NCBI GenBank assembly: GCA_051294375.1
Contig: CM119266.1
Location: 12,886,081-12,950,080, forward strand
Direction: 5' to 3'
Length of the DNA stretch: 64,000 nt
From: Paraspadella gotoi
Lineage: Eukaryota > Chaetognatha
Positions 1-12,844 of this stretch are shown piece by piece. Both the position numbers and the translations under genes were made by a program. The notes beneath the pieces were generated by a model. The model had not been told where the DNA came from. It made no database searches and worked only from the letters and a program-made list of their open reading frames with translations. The number at the start of each line of letters is the position of its first letter. The first letter of the stretch is position 1.

Positions 1-271
1 ATCGAATTTGAAAAATTTATTCGATTCAGATTAAACTGATTTTCTTGCACAAGGGGGAAACTTTGGAAAATTTTTTTTTTCAGAAAGAATATCGAAATAA
101 AGAAAATGTTTTGGTAACTCCTCAATCCTCATTGGCTTCGGTATTAATAAAAAGCAAAATTACTTCGTTTTCCTCCCTCAGATCGGCGGCAATTGAAAGA
201 ATAATCTAATCAAAAGAAAATCCAGTTTCTTACTATTTTTCATTTTTAATTCTCGCGCGCCCGTCACTCAC

Positions 272-457
272 CCTGTATGTTGCAGAAGTGATGGGCGGCG
301 GCGGCGGCGGCTGGGTGTGATGCAGCGGCCGCGGAGGCGACCTGCGCCGCGGCGGCGGCGGCGTCCATGGCTACCTGGTGCGCCGCCGCTTTGCTCATCG
401 CTGAAGGGGGAAGGGACGTATGGACGGCGACGGCTGCTGCGGCGGCCGCCGAGTAAC
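272..457 (-). CDS. Internal exon of an alanine-rich protein (third of three linked exons)
   Basis: Read on the minus strand, this 186-base interval is open and bounded by an acceptor (CCTCAG before 457) and a donor GTGAGT (RC of 266-271). It starts with two bases that complete a codon and ends with one base of the next, so both flanking introns are phase 1. That is exactly the phase left by the exon at 9742-9810. The peptide is dominated by alanine runs broken by His, Ser and Val (for example HQVAMDAAAAAAQVASAAAA), ending in HHFCNIQ. Such runs are typical of developmental transcription factors and other nuclear regulators, but no DNA-binding domain is visible and I do not recognise the family. 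The gene continues below position 272, beyond the window. The exon structure is well supported; the function is not. Confidence 0.62.
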
Positions 458-632
458 CTGAGGACGAAAATGCGCGAAAGGAAAATTTAATTTCAAAATT
501 TTACGATTTTATGATGTAGTAAATTTAATTTAGAGCCAAAGGTCAAACTTTCCATTCAGCTCGGCCGAACTCTTTTTAATCGGGTCCGATCTGTCACGAC
601 GAGTCGGTCACTCCCACGCACTCGCACTCGCA

Positions 633-685
<53 letters not shown>

Positions 686-1174
686 GATTTTGAACGGCGG
701 GGCATTTTTTGAGACCGTGCTTTCGCATGATCGTTCGCCTTTTTTTTTCTCTTTAAAATCGAGGAACTGAATCTCATAAAACAGAGATCCGTCACGTACG
801 CGGTGATCGGGCATCGTCAGTGTCGTCGTTGTCGCCGTCGTCGTCGTCGTTTCGTCAATATGCCATTGAACGGGGCAAACAAGTTCACGCGACCCGCAAA
901 GGCTGAAAATGGGTGACGAGGAGGTCACGTGACAAGGTTGGGCGGGTCAGGTGACGCGCGGGTGGGAAATTCGAGGATGGGAAAGTTTTTCTTTAACCCC
1001 CCTTTGAGTTTTGAGAGAGTTGATTCGCAGCTGAACTCAAAATTGTCGTTTTGTTTTCCAGGACATTTTAAGACCACCAGACAACTAGAAGAAGAAGACG
1101 ACAAGAAGAGTAAGCTTTTTTTTAGTTTGATTTTTGTTTTTCATATTAGTTTTTAATTAAAGACAGGTTCAACC

Positions 1175-1246
1175 AGCAGCGTGGCGCAGTGGGAGCGTGC
1201 TGGGCCCATAACCCAGAGGTCGATGGATCGAAACCATCCGCTGCTA
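1175..1246 (+). tRNA. tRNA-iMet: Initiator tRNA-Met (anticodon CAT)
   Basis: This 72-base cloverleaf has a perfect seven-pair acceptor stem (AGCAGCG with CGCTGCT) starting with the A1:U72 pair of eukaryotic initiators, and discriminator A. The anticodon stem CTGGG/CCCAG encloses loop CCCATAA, with anticodon CAT at 1207-1209. The T loop reads ATCGAAA instead of the elongator TTCG form, another initiator hallmark. There is no intron and no encoded CCA. The internal A and B boxes look intact. It lies antisense inside an intron of the alanine-rich gene. Confidence 0.97.
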
Positions 1247-1278
1247 ACTTATATAAAGCATCACAGAAAGTTGTTAAA

Positions 1279-1284
1279 TTTTTT
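1279..1284 (+). terminator. Probable RNA polymerase III terminator of the tRNA
   Basis: A run of six T on the plus strand, 32 bases after the tRNA 3' end, is the first T run long enough to stop RNA polymerase III. Confidence 0.6.
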
Positions 1285-1353
1285 GTCATTTTCAATTTTT
1301 TTACCTTTTTTTCATAATAAAATGCAACTTCCGGTACCCTTAAAATCTTTTTA

Positions 1354-1392
<39 letters not shown>

Positions 1393-2242
1393 GAAAACTT
1401 TTCGTCCTTCCTTGTTTTGATTAAAAAATCAATTTTCCGTTTCTGGTTTTGTTTTCCCCCGCCACGTGGCACCCGCGCGCCATCCGACGCCGGCGACGAC
1501 ACGTAGCGTCCCCTGTCGGCGGGTGGCGAAGCAATTGAGAACGTGGCGGACGAAGGTGTGGTTGGACTGGAAGGGTGGCGTCGAGTAGGAAAGGGCTGAG
1601 GAGCGTGAAAGTGCCAGAATCGTGGAAGGGGGCGGGGGGGGGGCGAATATTTGGGATGCTTGGGAACCGAAGCGGAATAAACTCTCACGTTGGAACCGAT
1701 ATGGAGGTGAAGTAATATGAAAGGGGGTTGAAGAAAACAACGAGAAATAAGTCACAACTGAATAAGCAATAACAGTGAAAAAAAAGGAAAGAATTCTAAA
1801 CTAAGTACTGAAGAAATTGTTATTACCTATAAAAAATAATGTTAATTAATAAAAAAAAATGCCGGATACACTTGCTATGTAAGATTGAGTTGAACGAATA
1901 GATTCGGCTTCCAAAGCAGAAAAAAAAATTTAAAATCTAAATTTACAAGATTTACCCCCCCCCCCAGAAAAAAGAATTAAGTGTTTAAACGAGCGTGCTA
2001 CGCGCGGGATAGGAATAGCCCGCCGTCGCCGGAGTCAAAGGCGGAAGGATAATCCCCAAAGTGTGGCGGACAATCGGGGAAGAGGAAGAGGAAGAGGATA
2101 GAGGAGTCTGGATGAGGAGGAGGAAGAGAACGAAACGAACGAGGAGGAAGAGGAAGAGGGATAATCCCCGGACAAAAGCATCGATCGCGAGGAGATTTGA
2201 GGGCGAGAGAGATTAGGCTGATGAAGCGGTTCATCCGGTAAT

Positions 2243-2332
2243 GGAGGAAAGGCAGGGGAGGAAGGTGGAAAAGCGAGGGTGGGAAAGGGAGGAAAGGCAG
2301 GGGAGGAAGGTGGAAAAGCGAGGGTGGGAAAG
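2243..2332. repeat. 45-bp unit, two perfect tandem copies
   Basis: The purine-rich unit beginning GGAGGAAAGGCAGGGG is repeated once exactly, copies starting at 2243 and 2288, followed by a few bases of a third. The period is a multiple of three, which keeps a frame open on the minus strand, but the product is low-complexity and is not called a gene. Confidence 0.9.
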
Positions 2333-4713
2333 GGAGGAAGTTGAAGAGGAAAGAAAAGAGAAAATGGGGAAAAAATTAAGAGAAAAACAAATGAAATACG
2401 GCTGACGAGAAAGAGGAGAGATGGAATGAGAGAAGAATTGAAAGGGAAACTGTGAGAAGAGGAGAAAAGAGGGGAACAAAAAGGATTAAATGAAGCAGCA
2501 ACGTTTGCCATGAAACTTAATCCTTAGAGACCATTTTTTACGGTCAATATGGTACGTTAGTTAAACTGAATAAGGACATGGCATTGGATTTTTAAATGTA
2601 AAAATAGCTAGATATGAAACTAAAATTTAAAATAGTAATTTGCAAAGCGAGAGAGGGATGAAATTGATGAAGAGAACCACCATAACTCGGACGACAAATT
2701 TTTAATTTCGAACCTTTTTTTCACCAAACTCCGCCAGAGTCACGAGACAAAAACCAAAAAAAAAGAGGCGCTCCCACGTTGACACCCGTTGCTAAAGTTG
2801 TTATCGATTAGAGAAAGAGAAAGGAGGGAAAAACAACCGCGATGACATCCAACGCCCCCCTCGCGTTTCGAAGGTAAACAGCGAAAACAAAAGTCAATAA
2901 AACGAAGGTTGGGGCGGAGAAGCATTAAATTGAGAGTTTGGAGGAGAAGGGGGGGAGGAATATGTGAAATGGAAAGCGATGGCTCGACAGGAGAAAAGAA
3001 ACTACGCAATGATCGCATCGGGTAAGGAGGCTTTCCTGTTTCGATGCATTATTGTAACTCACCTTCTCCCTTTAAAAAGCTCTCACCTTCTTTTTTCGTC
3101 TCGGGTCTCCGAACTCGTGTCCGAAACATTGGAAGGTCACGTGCCTCCAAAACNNNNNNNNNNNNNNNNNNNNNNNNNNNNNNNNNNNNNNNNNNNNNNN
3201 NNNNNNNNNNNNNNNNNNNNNNNNNNNNNNNNNNNNNNNNNNNNNNNNNNNNNNNNNNNNNNNNNNNNNNNNNNNNNNNNNNNNNNNNNNNNNNNNNNNN
3301 NNNNNNNNNNNNNNNNNNNNNNNNNNNNNNNNNNNNNNNNNNNNNNNNNNNNNNNNNNNNNNNNNNNNNNNNNNNNNNNNNNNNNNNNNNNNNNNNNNNN
3401 NGAGAGAGAGAGAGAGAGAGAGATTGGGTTCCATGACTTTCACTCGAGTTCCCCGCGGTTCAAGCTCTGTCGATTCTCTTTCAAAGGCATATGGTCCCCG
3501 TCGTCCGTGGCATGCGGTAGCCGTCGTCGTCGTCGTCGTCGTCGTCGTCNNNNNNNNNNNNNNNNNNNNNNNNNNNNNNNNNNNNNNNNNNNNNNNNNNN
3601 NNNNNNNNNNNNNNNNNNNNNNNNNNNNNNNNNNNNNNNNNNNNNNNNNNNNNNNNNNNNNNNNNNNNNNNNNNNNNNNNNNNNNNNNNNNNNNNNNNNN
3701 NNNNNNNNNNNNNNNNNNNNNNNNNNNNNNNNNNNNNNNNNNNNNNNNNNNNNNNNNNNNNNNNNNNNNNNNNNNNNNNNNNNNNNNNNNNNNNNNNNNN
3801 NNNNNNNNNNNNNNNNNNNNNNNNNNNNNNNNNNNNNNNNNNNNNNNNNNNNNNNNNNNNNNNNNNNNNNNAAGGTGTTTAGGGAATACCAGATGGTAGA
3901 AAAAATGGTGAAAGAAACACTTTTATATACAGGATCAACCAGTTTATATATCCCTAATAGCCTAATAGCCTAATAGCCACTATGTCATTCTATATTTTAT
4001 TATTTTTAATTTGCCACCACTACGGTATATGTCCTCTCTCATAAACTCTCATTTATTTTCTTTTTCTTTCTCTCCTTATTCCTATTTTAATTTTTTTTCC
4101 TTCTCAGTCTCCTTCTTTCTCTCCTTTTTCCTCTCCTTCCTTCTCTTCTCTCTTTTCTCCTTCTTCATCTTCTTCCTCTTCTCCTTCTTCATCTTCTTCC
4201 TTTTCTCTTTCCCGTCTTCTCGACCGCGTTTCAATTCAAAGGCCATTCGTGCTCTGAGTTCTGATGAGAAGGATGAGGAATGTCTCGGGTGGCGGTTGCG
4301 ACAGCAGCGTCGCCGCCGGCCTGAGAGATGAGGGGTTGGTNNNNNNNNNNNNNNNNNAAAGGATCGTTTTACTCTCGTTTGAGAATCGAATGAATTAGCG
4401 ATGAATTCGTTATTGATCTTCGTTGGGAGAGAGCGGTGGTGATGGTGGCGGTAGAGGTGGTGGTGGTGGAAACTGGTGAGGACAGTCGGGTGGCGGGAAG
4501 GGATGGCTCAAACCAGAGTGCTGGATGTTTTAAAAATGAAAAGAAAGAAAAAAAAATATTTAAAAAAAAATTTCGGTAAAAGAAAAACAAATTGAAAAAG
4601 AAAAAAAAGGAAAAAGAAGAGGGATCAAGATGGTGACGATATTCTTGGTAATTCTCTTTCCACTCAATCCCGAGGTTAATGGAGTTAATGGGAAAATCAA
4701 GTCCCCCATTTCA

Positions 4714-4748
<35 letters not shown>

Positions 4749-5503
4749 NNNNNNNNNNNNNNNNNNNNNNNNNTGGAGAGAGAGTGATGTGAATTCGAAG
4801 GAGAGACTTTCAAATGAGAGATTTTCTCAGAGAGAGAGAGAGATGAAGAGAGAGAGTGAGAGGGAGAGAGAGCGAAACAGAAGAAGATGATGAGAAGAGG
4901 AAGAAGACAGAGAGAGCAAAAGAGAGGTGACAGGAGAGAGAGAGAGCCTGAAATAGGGCGGACTGATTTTGCATTAACCCTCCTTATTAACCTCGGATTG
5001 GCAGTGGAAAAGAGATTACCAAGAATATTCGTCAACCTATCTTGTTCCCTCTTCTTTTTCCTTTTTTTCTTTTCAATTTGTTTTACCGATTTAAATTTGT
5101 CTTTCTTTCATATTTTCATTTCGTTCATATAGTTTTTTTCTTTTTTAACATGAAAGATATATTATGTACTAAACCCACTTTCTACTCCACATCTTTGGTT
5201 TGAGCCCATCCCTTCCTGCGCACGACTGTCCTCTTACCAGTTCCACACCTCACCCTTACTGCTCTAGCCGACACCATCCGCACCTCTCTCCAACGTAAGT
5301 ATCCAATTACGAAATTCATCTGCTAATTCATTCGATTCTCAATATCGAGAAGTTAAAACGATCCTTAACTTTCTTCTTAATTCCGCCTTGCAAAATTCAC
5401 TGAAATTCTCGAAGAGAAAGAAATTAGAAGATGATGAGAGAGAAGAGAGAGAGAGAGAGATGAATCTGAGATGATGCAGGACCAAGCGAGAGACGAGAGC
5501 GAT

Positions 5504-5541
<38 letters not shown>

Positions 5542-6276
5542 GAGCAGACTAGAGAGAGAAAGTGGCATGCAAAGAAAACAGTAAAGTTTTAGTATCTATT
5601 AATCGTCACAACAAAATATTACGCGTAGTCAAGTAATTCCAGCGCTCCTCTTACTAAACTAATCACCAGTTCACCAGGAATCCACACAATCCCAACCCAA
5701 CTTCTAATCAAGCTACACGTCGGCGGCGACGCTGCTAGTCTCACCAGCGCCACGAGACTAGTATCCGTCATCACAATATCACTCAATCAGATAAATTGGC
5801 ACACAGGAATGTCTCTTGAATTCTTGAACGAGAAGATGACGGAGAAGGAGAAAAGGAAAGAAGATGAAGAAGAAGAAAAAGAAGGAGACGGAGAAGGAGA
5901 AAAGAAAGAAGAGAAGGAAGCGGAGAGGAAAAAGGAGAGAAAGAAAGAAGAGAGGACAGAAAAGAGAGAGAAGAATAAAAATTAAAAGAGGATACGGAGA
6001 TAAGGGAAAAAATAAATAAGAGTTGAAAGGATATACCGATCGGTGGTGGCAAATTAAAAAGGAATAGAAATATAGGCATTAGCATATTAAACTGGTTGAT
6101 CCGTAAAGTATAAAAGTGTTTCTTTACAACCAATTCTTATTCTTACCTTTCTGGATAGACTTCTCTTGACATATAAAAGACGCTTTGTCACATGTGGTAA
6201 CTCATACGAATCCATCACTTTATGTCTAATCATACTGTGTCTCCTTCTTCTTACTTCTTCTCTCCTCTACTCCATG

Positions 6277-6312
<36 letters not shown>

Positions 6313-9300
6313 CTTCCTTCCCCATTACTTTTTTCCATCCAGTGAAAGAGAGCACAGCTTTCCTTCTTCTCCGTGTCTTTCTTTCTTCCTCCGATTTTCC
6401 GTCTTTCCTTCCCTCCTTTCCTTTCCTCCGTCATTTGGCTGACTCTCTCTCTCTCTCTCTCTCTCCTCGCACCATGAAACGTCAATATGGTGCCGCGGGA
6501 GACGAGGGAAGGGAATAGGGAGAGGGAGAGTGAGAGGGAGCGGGCGTAAAGGGTAAAAGGAGAAAGGGTTTTTCTCTCGCACGAAATCGCGTAGCGCGAA
6601 ATCCTGAAATTATTTTTCCACTGCGCCAGCGTAGCGTAATGATTTCGTTCATCCAGCGACGATACGCTGCTTATATTATGTTAATAAGCCACGCACAATA
6701 ATTTGACAAGGGAAAGGATATTTTTCTTTTGCCACTCGAACCGCCGGGCCTTGTGGGTTGCACCGCTTACGTCGCGCACCGCAGCGTAGCGTGAAATTTC
6801 CCCTCCCCAGCTCGGCGAACTACCCACCGGCGCCTCCCTTCCTTTGTGGACACAAGAAATTGAGAATCGGACGGAAAACCGAAACCTCATAAAATCTCGT
6901 GATTGTCGTCTTTGTGAGAAGATGGTCGGATTGTGTGAGGGTGAACGAACGAGGATATTGTGAATAATGAGTATATTCGTCGAAATTGTCAAGTGTATCT
7001 TTTTGAAATTTAATTCTTAAAGTCTTTCGGAAATCTCACATGTTAAGACATCAATGTAACTATTCCAGCTGGGCTAACGCGTTAGGACGGGCGATAGCAA
7101 ATAGGGTCAGGCTCAAAGGTCGGTGACTGAAATCGCTCACGAGAGGCGCTGGCGGTCAATCGGAAAAGCGAGGTGGTGGTAGGGGGGGGGCAGGGCGATA
7201 GCAATCGGGGTTAAGTGAGGGTCAGGGGGTGGCGGAGCAGGGGTGGGTGAGGATTGAGGGAGTAAAGATAAGGCAAAGGCTAACGGAAAAGAAAAAAAGC
7301 CATTGAAGGCTTTAGTACATTGAAGATCAAAAAGGTTCGTGGTACAGAAAACGAATAAATTCACATAATATTAGAAGAAAGAAAGAAGAATAAAGACTAA
7401 AATCTCCTTGTTAAACTTTCGGCGTCGAAGGGTCACGAAGAATGGGGTCATCGTCAGAGATGGAGCCACTTATCTCAATGCTTGGACCTGGAGAGAGATA
7501 GAGAGGTCAAGACCCGAGAAGCAGGATGAGAACTATCAAAACAAGGAAAGGCTTGGCCTAGGCAAGCAAGGGAAAGACATGGCCAGACGAGGAAAGACAA
7601 GTTGTTTCCCTCAGATGCGGTTATTTTCTGTTTGCGATGTTTTTCGTGTTTGTGCTCAACATCCAGCGTTTATCACGTGCCTCAGCAGAAAAATATGAAG
7701 AGTCCAAAGTTTGTTTGTTTTTCTTTGTTTTTAGTTTCCTTTTTGTTTTTCGTTTATTTAGATTTACGAACAAATAAATTATTGAGAGAGAGAGAGAGAG
7801 AGAGAGAGAAGACGAGGAGAGAGAGAGCGAGAGAGAGAGAGAGCAGAGAGAGAGAGAGAGAGAGAGAGACACGAAGGGATCAGTCAGACTAAGATGATAT
7901 ATTCGATCGATATTTTTAAGAAAGTGAACAAATTAAACAAAACCCTCAGAAAAAAAAAAGAAGAAAATCCTGGAACAATCGTCTCGTCACGTCGTCGACT
8001 CAATCACGACCCATCATCCATCCAATCGATCACGCGACCGACCTTGTGGTCAATCCCGATCACGTGATTACAAAATTTTTTTCTTCGCTTTCGCCCTTCC
8101 GCACGCGAGAAAGAGAGAGAGAGCGAGAGAGCGAGAAAGAGAGAGAGAGACATGACCAATTCCGAAGGCGCGAAAAAAAGGAGAGTGAGAGCGATTGAAA
8201 AGAAAAAACCGTCGGACCAAAGAAAAAGAAAGAAAGAAAAAGCAGTGAATGAAAAGAAATCCGCCGCCAGCCGTGTTTGACCATCGTCTTCCCTTTTNNN
8301 NNNNNNNNNNNNNNNNNNNNNNNNNNNNNNNNNNNNNNNNNNNNNNNNNNNNNNNNNNNNNNNNNNNNNNNNNNNNNNNNNNNNNNNNNNNNNNNNNNNN
8401 NNNNNNNNNNNNNNNNNNNNNNNNNNNNNNNNNNNNNNNNNNNNNNNNNNNNNNNNNNNNNNNNNNNNNNNNNNNNNNNNNNNNNNNNNNNNNNNNNNNN
8501 NNNNNNNNNNNNNNNNNNNNNNNNNNNNNNNNNNNNNNNNNNNNNNNNNNNNNNNNNNNNNNNNNNNNNNNNNNNNNNNNNNNNNNNNNNNNNNNNNNNN
8601 NNNNNNNNNNNNNNNNNNNNNNNNNNNNNNNNNNNNNNNNNNNNNNNNNNNNNNNNNNNNNNNNNNNNNNNNNNNNNNNNNNNNNNNNNNNNNNNNNNNN
8701 NNNNNNNNNNNNNNNNNNNNNNNNNNNNNNNNNNNNNNNNNNNNNNNNNNNNNNNNNNNNNNNNNNNNNNNNNNNNNNNNNNNNNNNNNNNNNNNNNNNN
8801 NNNNNNNNNNNNNNNNNNNNNNNNNNNNNNNNNNNNNNNNNNNNNNNNNNNNNNNNNNNNNNNNNNNNNNNNNNNNNNNNNNNNNNNNNNNNNNTTTCGT
8901 CGTCGTTTACAGTCTCGTCGTGTCGTCGTCGTGTCGTTGTTGTTTTGTCGTCGTTTCGTCGTTGTTTCGTCGTCGTTTAAGTCATGTCTAGTCGTCGTGG
9001 TTTTATTGTCGTTTTGTCGTTCTTCGTTTTTGTTCCGTTGCGTTCTTTATATGTCGTTGTCATCATGTGTTAGCGGTGTTTTGAAAATCATTGTAATTAT
9101 TTTGCTGCCGTTAATTTACATTAAGTCACTTATTGTTGTCGTTTCAGATAACATTGTGCCATTGATCTCGTTGTATTATTCCCGTTGAGTTTCAACCTTC
9201 GTCCATCTCCTTTTTTTTTCGTATTCAAAATTGTTTTTCACTTTTCTAGTCGTCATATTTCGTCGGGTTAACTAATCCTAGGCATCGTCATCGTCGTCAT

Positions 9301-9741
9301 AATCGTCGTCGTCATCGTCACCGTTCATTTCGTCTTTTGGGCGCACGTCGCCCGAGAAAATGAAGCGGAGAGGAAGAGCCTAAAAGCCTCTGCCTCCTCC
9401 GACGGCAAACAGGGACGAACGGTTGGAGGATTTAAAGAGCGACGCTAATTGGGTGGGGTTGAGGAGTTTTAAGAATCTGGAGCCGGGTGAGTGGAGCGGA
9501 ATGAGAAGGAGGATTGAGTGGAGTGGAGCCGTTGATTGAGTGGAGTAAGCTTTGGAAAGCATCTACTATGAAGCCTTTGATGGTTAATTTTATTTCGAAA
9601 TTTGCAATGCTTTGCAACGCAATTTCACGTAGCATAAAACTAATAAAGAGTCAATATCTTGTCTGTATGAAAACATAGTATAACGTAATAATATTGTAGA
9701 AACAATAGTCCATCACTTATTTACATTCTGACCTAACTCAC

Positions 9742-9810
9742 TTTGTGTGGACGGAGGCATCGTCGTATGCGCGCTCGGAGGCCAAGGAGGGCTCTTGGCG
9801 TAGCTGGGAT
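9742..9810 (-). CDS. Small internal exon of the same alanine-rich gene
   Basis: On the minus strand a pyrimidine-rich acceptor (CTTTCTTCAG) precedes 9810 and a GTGAGT donor follows 9742. The 69 bases are open and encode a Pro/Ser-rich peptide, DPSYAKSPPWPPSAHTTMPP and a few more residues. Entry phase (one base carried from the exon at 17124-17264, making GAT) and exit phase (one A, making AGT with the exon at 272-457) both fit. A 69-base exon keeping frame on both sides by chance is unlikely, so I link the three exons. The peptide looks disordered and gives no clue to function. Confidence 0.6.
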
Positions 9811-10620
9811 CTGAAGAAAGGAGGGAAGAGAAAAAGGAAATTATAACTAATGTCAAAATGTGTTTATTTAATGTTAAAAATACACGTACATATGAGGAAT
9901 GATGGAGAAAGTTTCATCTTTTTTCAGTAACATCGTCATCAGCATCAACCCCATTCCTTTCCATTCCTCCAAAGCAGAGATTTCTCGATAAAACAAAAAA
10001 GAGAGAGAAAAAAGAAAGAGAAATGGTTGGCATATGAATCATAGGCTAAGATTCGTCGCGTAATGGAATGAGATCACGAACAAGCCCTTTCGGCGAGCAG
10101 GCGAATTCATCACGGAGTCGAGCACGGCTTTCTTTCATTTGAAAACGTTTTTTTAATTTAAATTTATTTCTAGTTTTTAAACGTAACTAACATTATTTTG
10201 AAAAAATTCTACTGATTTTTATGTTTCAATACGTTCATATAATTTATATTATGGACATTTTTATTTCATAATCAGATGTTAAATTGTACGTAAAGTTTGA
10301 TACTTTCCTTTGATCACGCACGAGCTTTACTTTTAGTTTTCAAAGAATTTCCTTGTTTCCATTATTCTCTTCCTCCTCCTCCTCCTCCTCTTCCTCCTTC
10401 CCGATCCTCCCACGTTTCTCCCTTCCTTCCTCACCCAAATCGGTCTGGCCCCTCCCCTTCCCCCGATTCCCCCTTTCTCTTTCTTTCGCCAAATTCGGTC
10501 TGGGCCCTCCCCTCTCCTCCTCCTCCTCCTCCTCTCCTCCAATCCTTTCCTCTCTTTCTCTCCTTTTCGCAGTACTGTCTCTCCTCTTTGCTGCTCTCAA
10601 CGCGCATTCGCCGTGTCCTA

Positions 10621-10653
<33 letters not shown>

Positions 10654-12039
10654 TCTATCTCTTCTCTCGTCATTCTCTCTCTCTTTCTCTCCTCTCTTTC
10701 ACCCCGTAACCTTAATCTCCGTGCCCGGTCGTCGAGCCACGCCCCCTCGCGAGCGCTCGCGATCTCGATCGATCTCCGCCCAAATCGGGCAGGGGCAAAT
10801 CCCATCGAATACATTCGACCCATTTCCCACCCGATACCTCACCAAAATTAGCCACCCAAAGCCCTGCAACCACCCTCCCGTCTTCCGTCTCTCGTTCCGT
10901 CCGGAATTAGGCCTTTCAATTGTTCGGATTTTTAACTCATCCGTGAATTTTATCGAAAGTCGATTTTTGACCTCAATATTGTCCGGTTTTATTGTAAAAA
11001 TGTGAGCTGCAAGTATGACCAGTTTCGGATTGGTGAGTCAGTAACTAGATATCTTAACTATTAGTTATTAACTGTCAACTGTTAACTATTAAATACCAAA
11101 TATTACTATTGTCATTGTATCTAAATCTTATCTTTTCACAACTAAATATAATTCGTTTGAAAATTAGCAAAAGACTCGCCAAAAGCCGTTCGGGGAGGAG
11201 GTAAGAGAAAGTCTAATGCAGCAAGAAGAATTGGGAGAGCCTAGCTTAAGTAGATGTAGAAGTATAGACGATAGAAAATACGAATAAGCGGGGACCCGAA
11301 TGACCGAATGGGGAATCAGGAAAGGATTTTGAGGAAGGAAGAGAATGTCTCATCTTGGAAACGAAGAGACAATGTCAATGGAGTAAGAAGAAAAAACAGT
11401 GAGAGTGAAAAGTATGAAAAGGATAAAAAGAACAGGACAGGGAGAGTGACGACGCAGTGACAGCGACGACGACGACGACGCCGAAAACGACGCCAACGAC
11501 GACGGTGACACCGACGGTGGCGCGGATTCGCCGAAAAGTCACGTCGCTTCTCCAAATCCCGAATTTGTTTCACATTTCGAATTTTGAACGGAGAACGAAA
11601 AAGATGGAATAAAGCGCAAACAAGCTCTCTTCTCCGCTTGGCGAAACGGAGAGTAGTTGGAATAGGGGATGGGGTGGGGAGGTAGGGGTGGAGGAATCGG
11701 TGGCGATGGAGGGGTGGGGGGTGAGTGGGAATCGTCAAAGGACAACTCCGGTATCAAATTTCGTCAGCGAACTGGAGGATGGAATTTGTGAAAAGAACGA
11801 TGATTCACGGAATTTGTAACCTTTTTTTTTTATAAAACGTCATAGTAAGTCACAATGTGACTGCGTTTAAATACTAATAATAAGATCTTCCATCGTTTAT
11901 CTGCCATCGTCGTCGTCGTCGTCTTTAGCGTCATCCCTGCAGCGAGCAACTTCCAAGAAGAAAGATAAATCTGTTTTCCAGACAGGCTGTTATCTCTTCG
12001 TAAGATGAAACCATAAGTTGAAGGTCAAAGGATGGGGGG

Positions 12040-12117
<78 letters not shown>

Positions 12118-12778
12118 GAGACAGAGAGAGAGAGAGGAAGGAAAGGGAATCTGTAAAAGAGGAAACGAGGCAGAGGAGGAGGAGGAGAACGAGGAAGCGC
12201 CGGTCTAGAGCTTGCGCGGTCCGCGCCGGAAGTCGCTCCAGTCTCCGCGGCGACAGCAGCGGCAGTAGCGTCCGTCTCGGCAGCCGCGACGCGGCGGCGA
12301 CAGCGGCGTCGACCCGGGGAGGAAACGGGGAGGAAGAGCGGAGGAAGGAAGGAGGAAGGAAGAGGAAACCCGGTTACCAAGAGAACAGCAAATACTGCAG
12401 AAAAAAATCGAATAAAAAATGGGAGAAAGAATTTCGAAGTGGAAGCGGAATATAAAAGAGGAAAAAAATGGGAGAGGAAAGAAATTCAATTTGCAAAGAG
12501 GAAATGAAGCGAAGGGAGTAACCGGCCCCGGGAAAAATCCGACGGCGGAGCGTTACCAGAATGAGAGCCATGGGATGAACGCACAACGCCGTTCACGTAT
12601 CGAAAATCCATTTTAATAATAAAATGAAAACGATCGAATTTGATCTTCAAAAAGTGGGAAAATGATAAATGATATGTAAAATAGGGTTTAAATTATCATT
12701 TTTGTTATTTTCGTAGATGGTTGAAATAAGCAAACTTTTTTAAAATAATCACCAGGGATTTCATCAAAAGGGTAAGAT

Positions 12779-12844
<66 letters not shown>

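Larger units (their letters stand above)
458..9741. other. Intron of the alanine-rich gene: repeats, gaps and a tRNA gene
   Basis: This holds no other convincing protein gene. It has (CT)n at about 637-680, a CGT tract near 817-850, the initiator tRNA at 1175-1246, a 45-bp tandem duplication at 2243-2332, polypyrimidine blocks around 4050-4210, GA/CT tracts around 4716-4960, 5440-5540, 6280-6320, 7784-7869 and 8108-8150, and CGT-rich sequence at 8895-9000 and 9280-9335. Assembly gaps of N lie at 3154-3401, 3550-3871, 4341-4357, 4749-4773 and 8298-8894. Open frames here are translations of dinucleotide repeats. Confidence 0.6.

Noticed and set aside
1062-1109. Possible plus-strand 48-base exon between TTTTCCAG and GTAAGC
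   Set aside because: Good splice-like ends but too short, low-complexity (Glu/Asp/Lys) and without a partner exon.
5241-5294. Possible plus-strand 54-base exon between CTTACCAG and GTAAGT
   Set aside because: Open in a frame, but no homology and no neighbouring exon in phase.
12018-12455. Open frames of Arg-Glu or Leu-Ser repeats here and in many other places (for example 17968-18213, 24813-25185, 50515-51369)
   Set aside because: They are translations of GA/CT dinucleotide repeats, open on both strands because the repeat lacks stops. Nothing else supports a gene.
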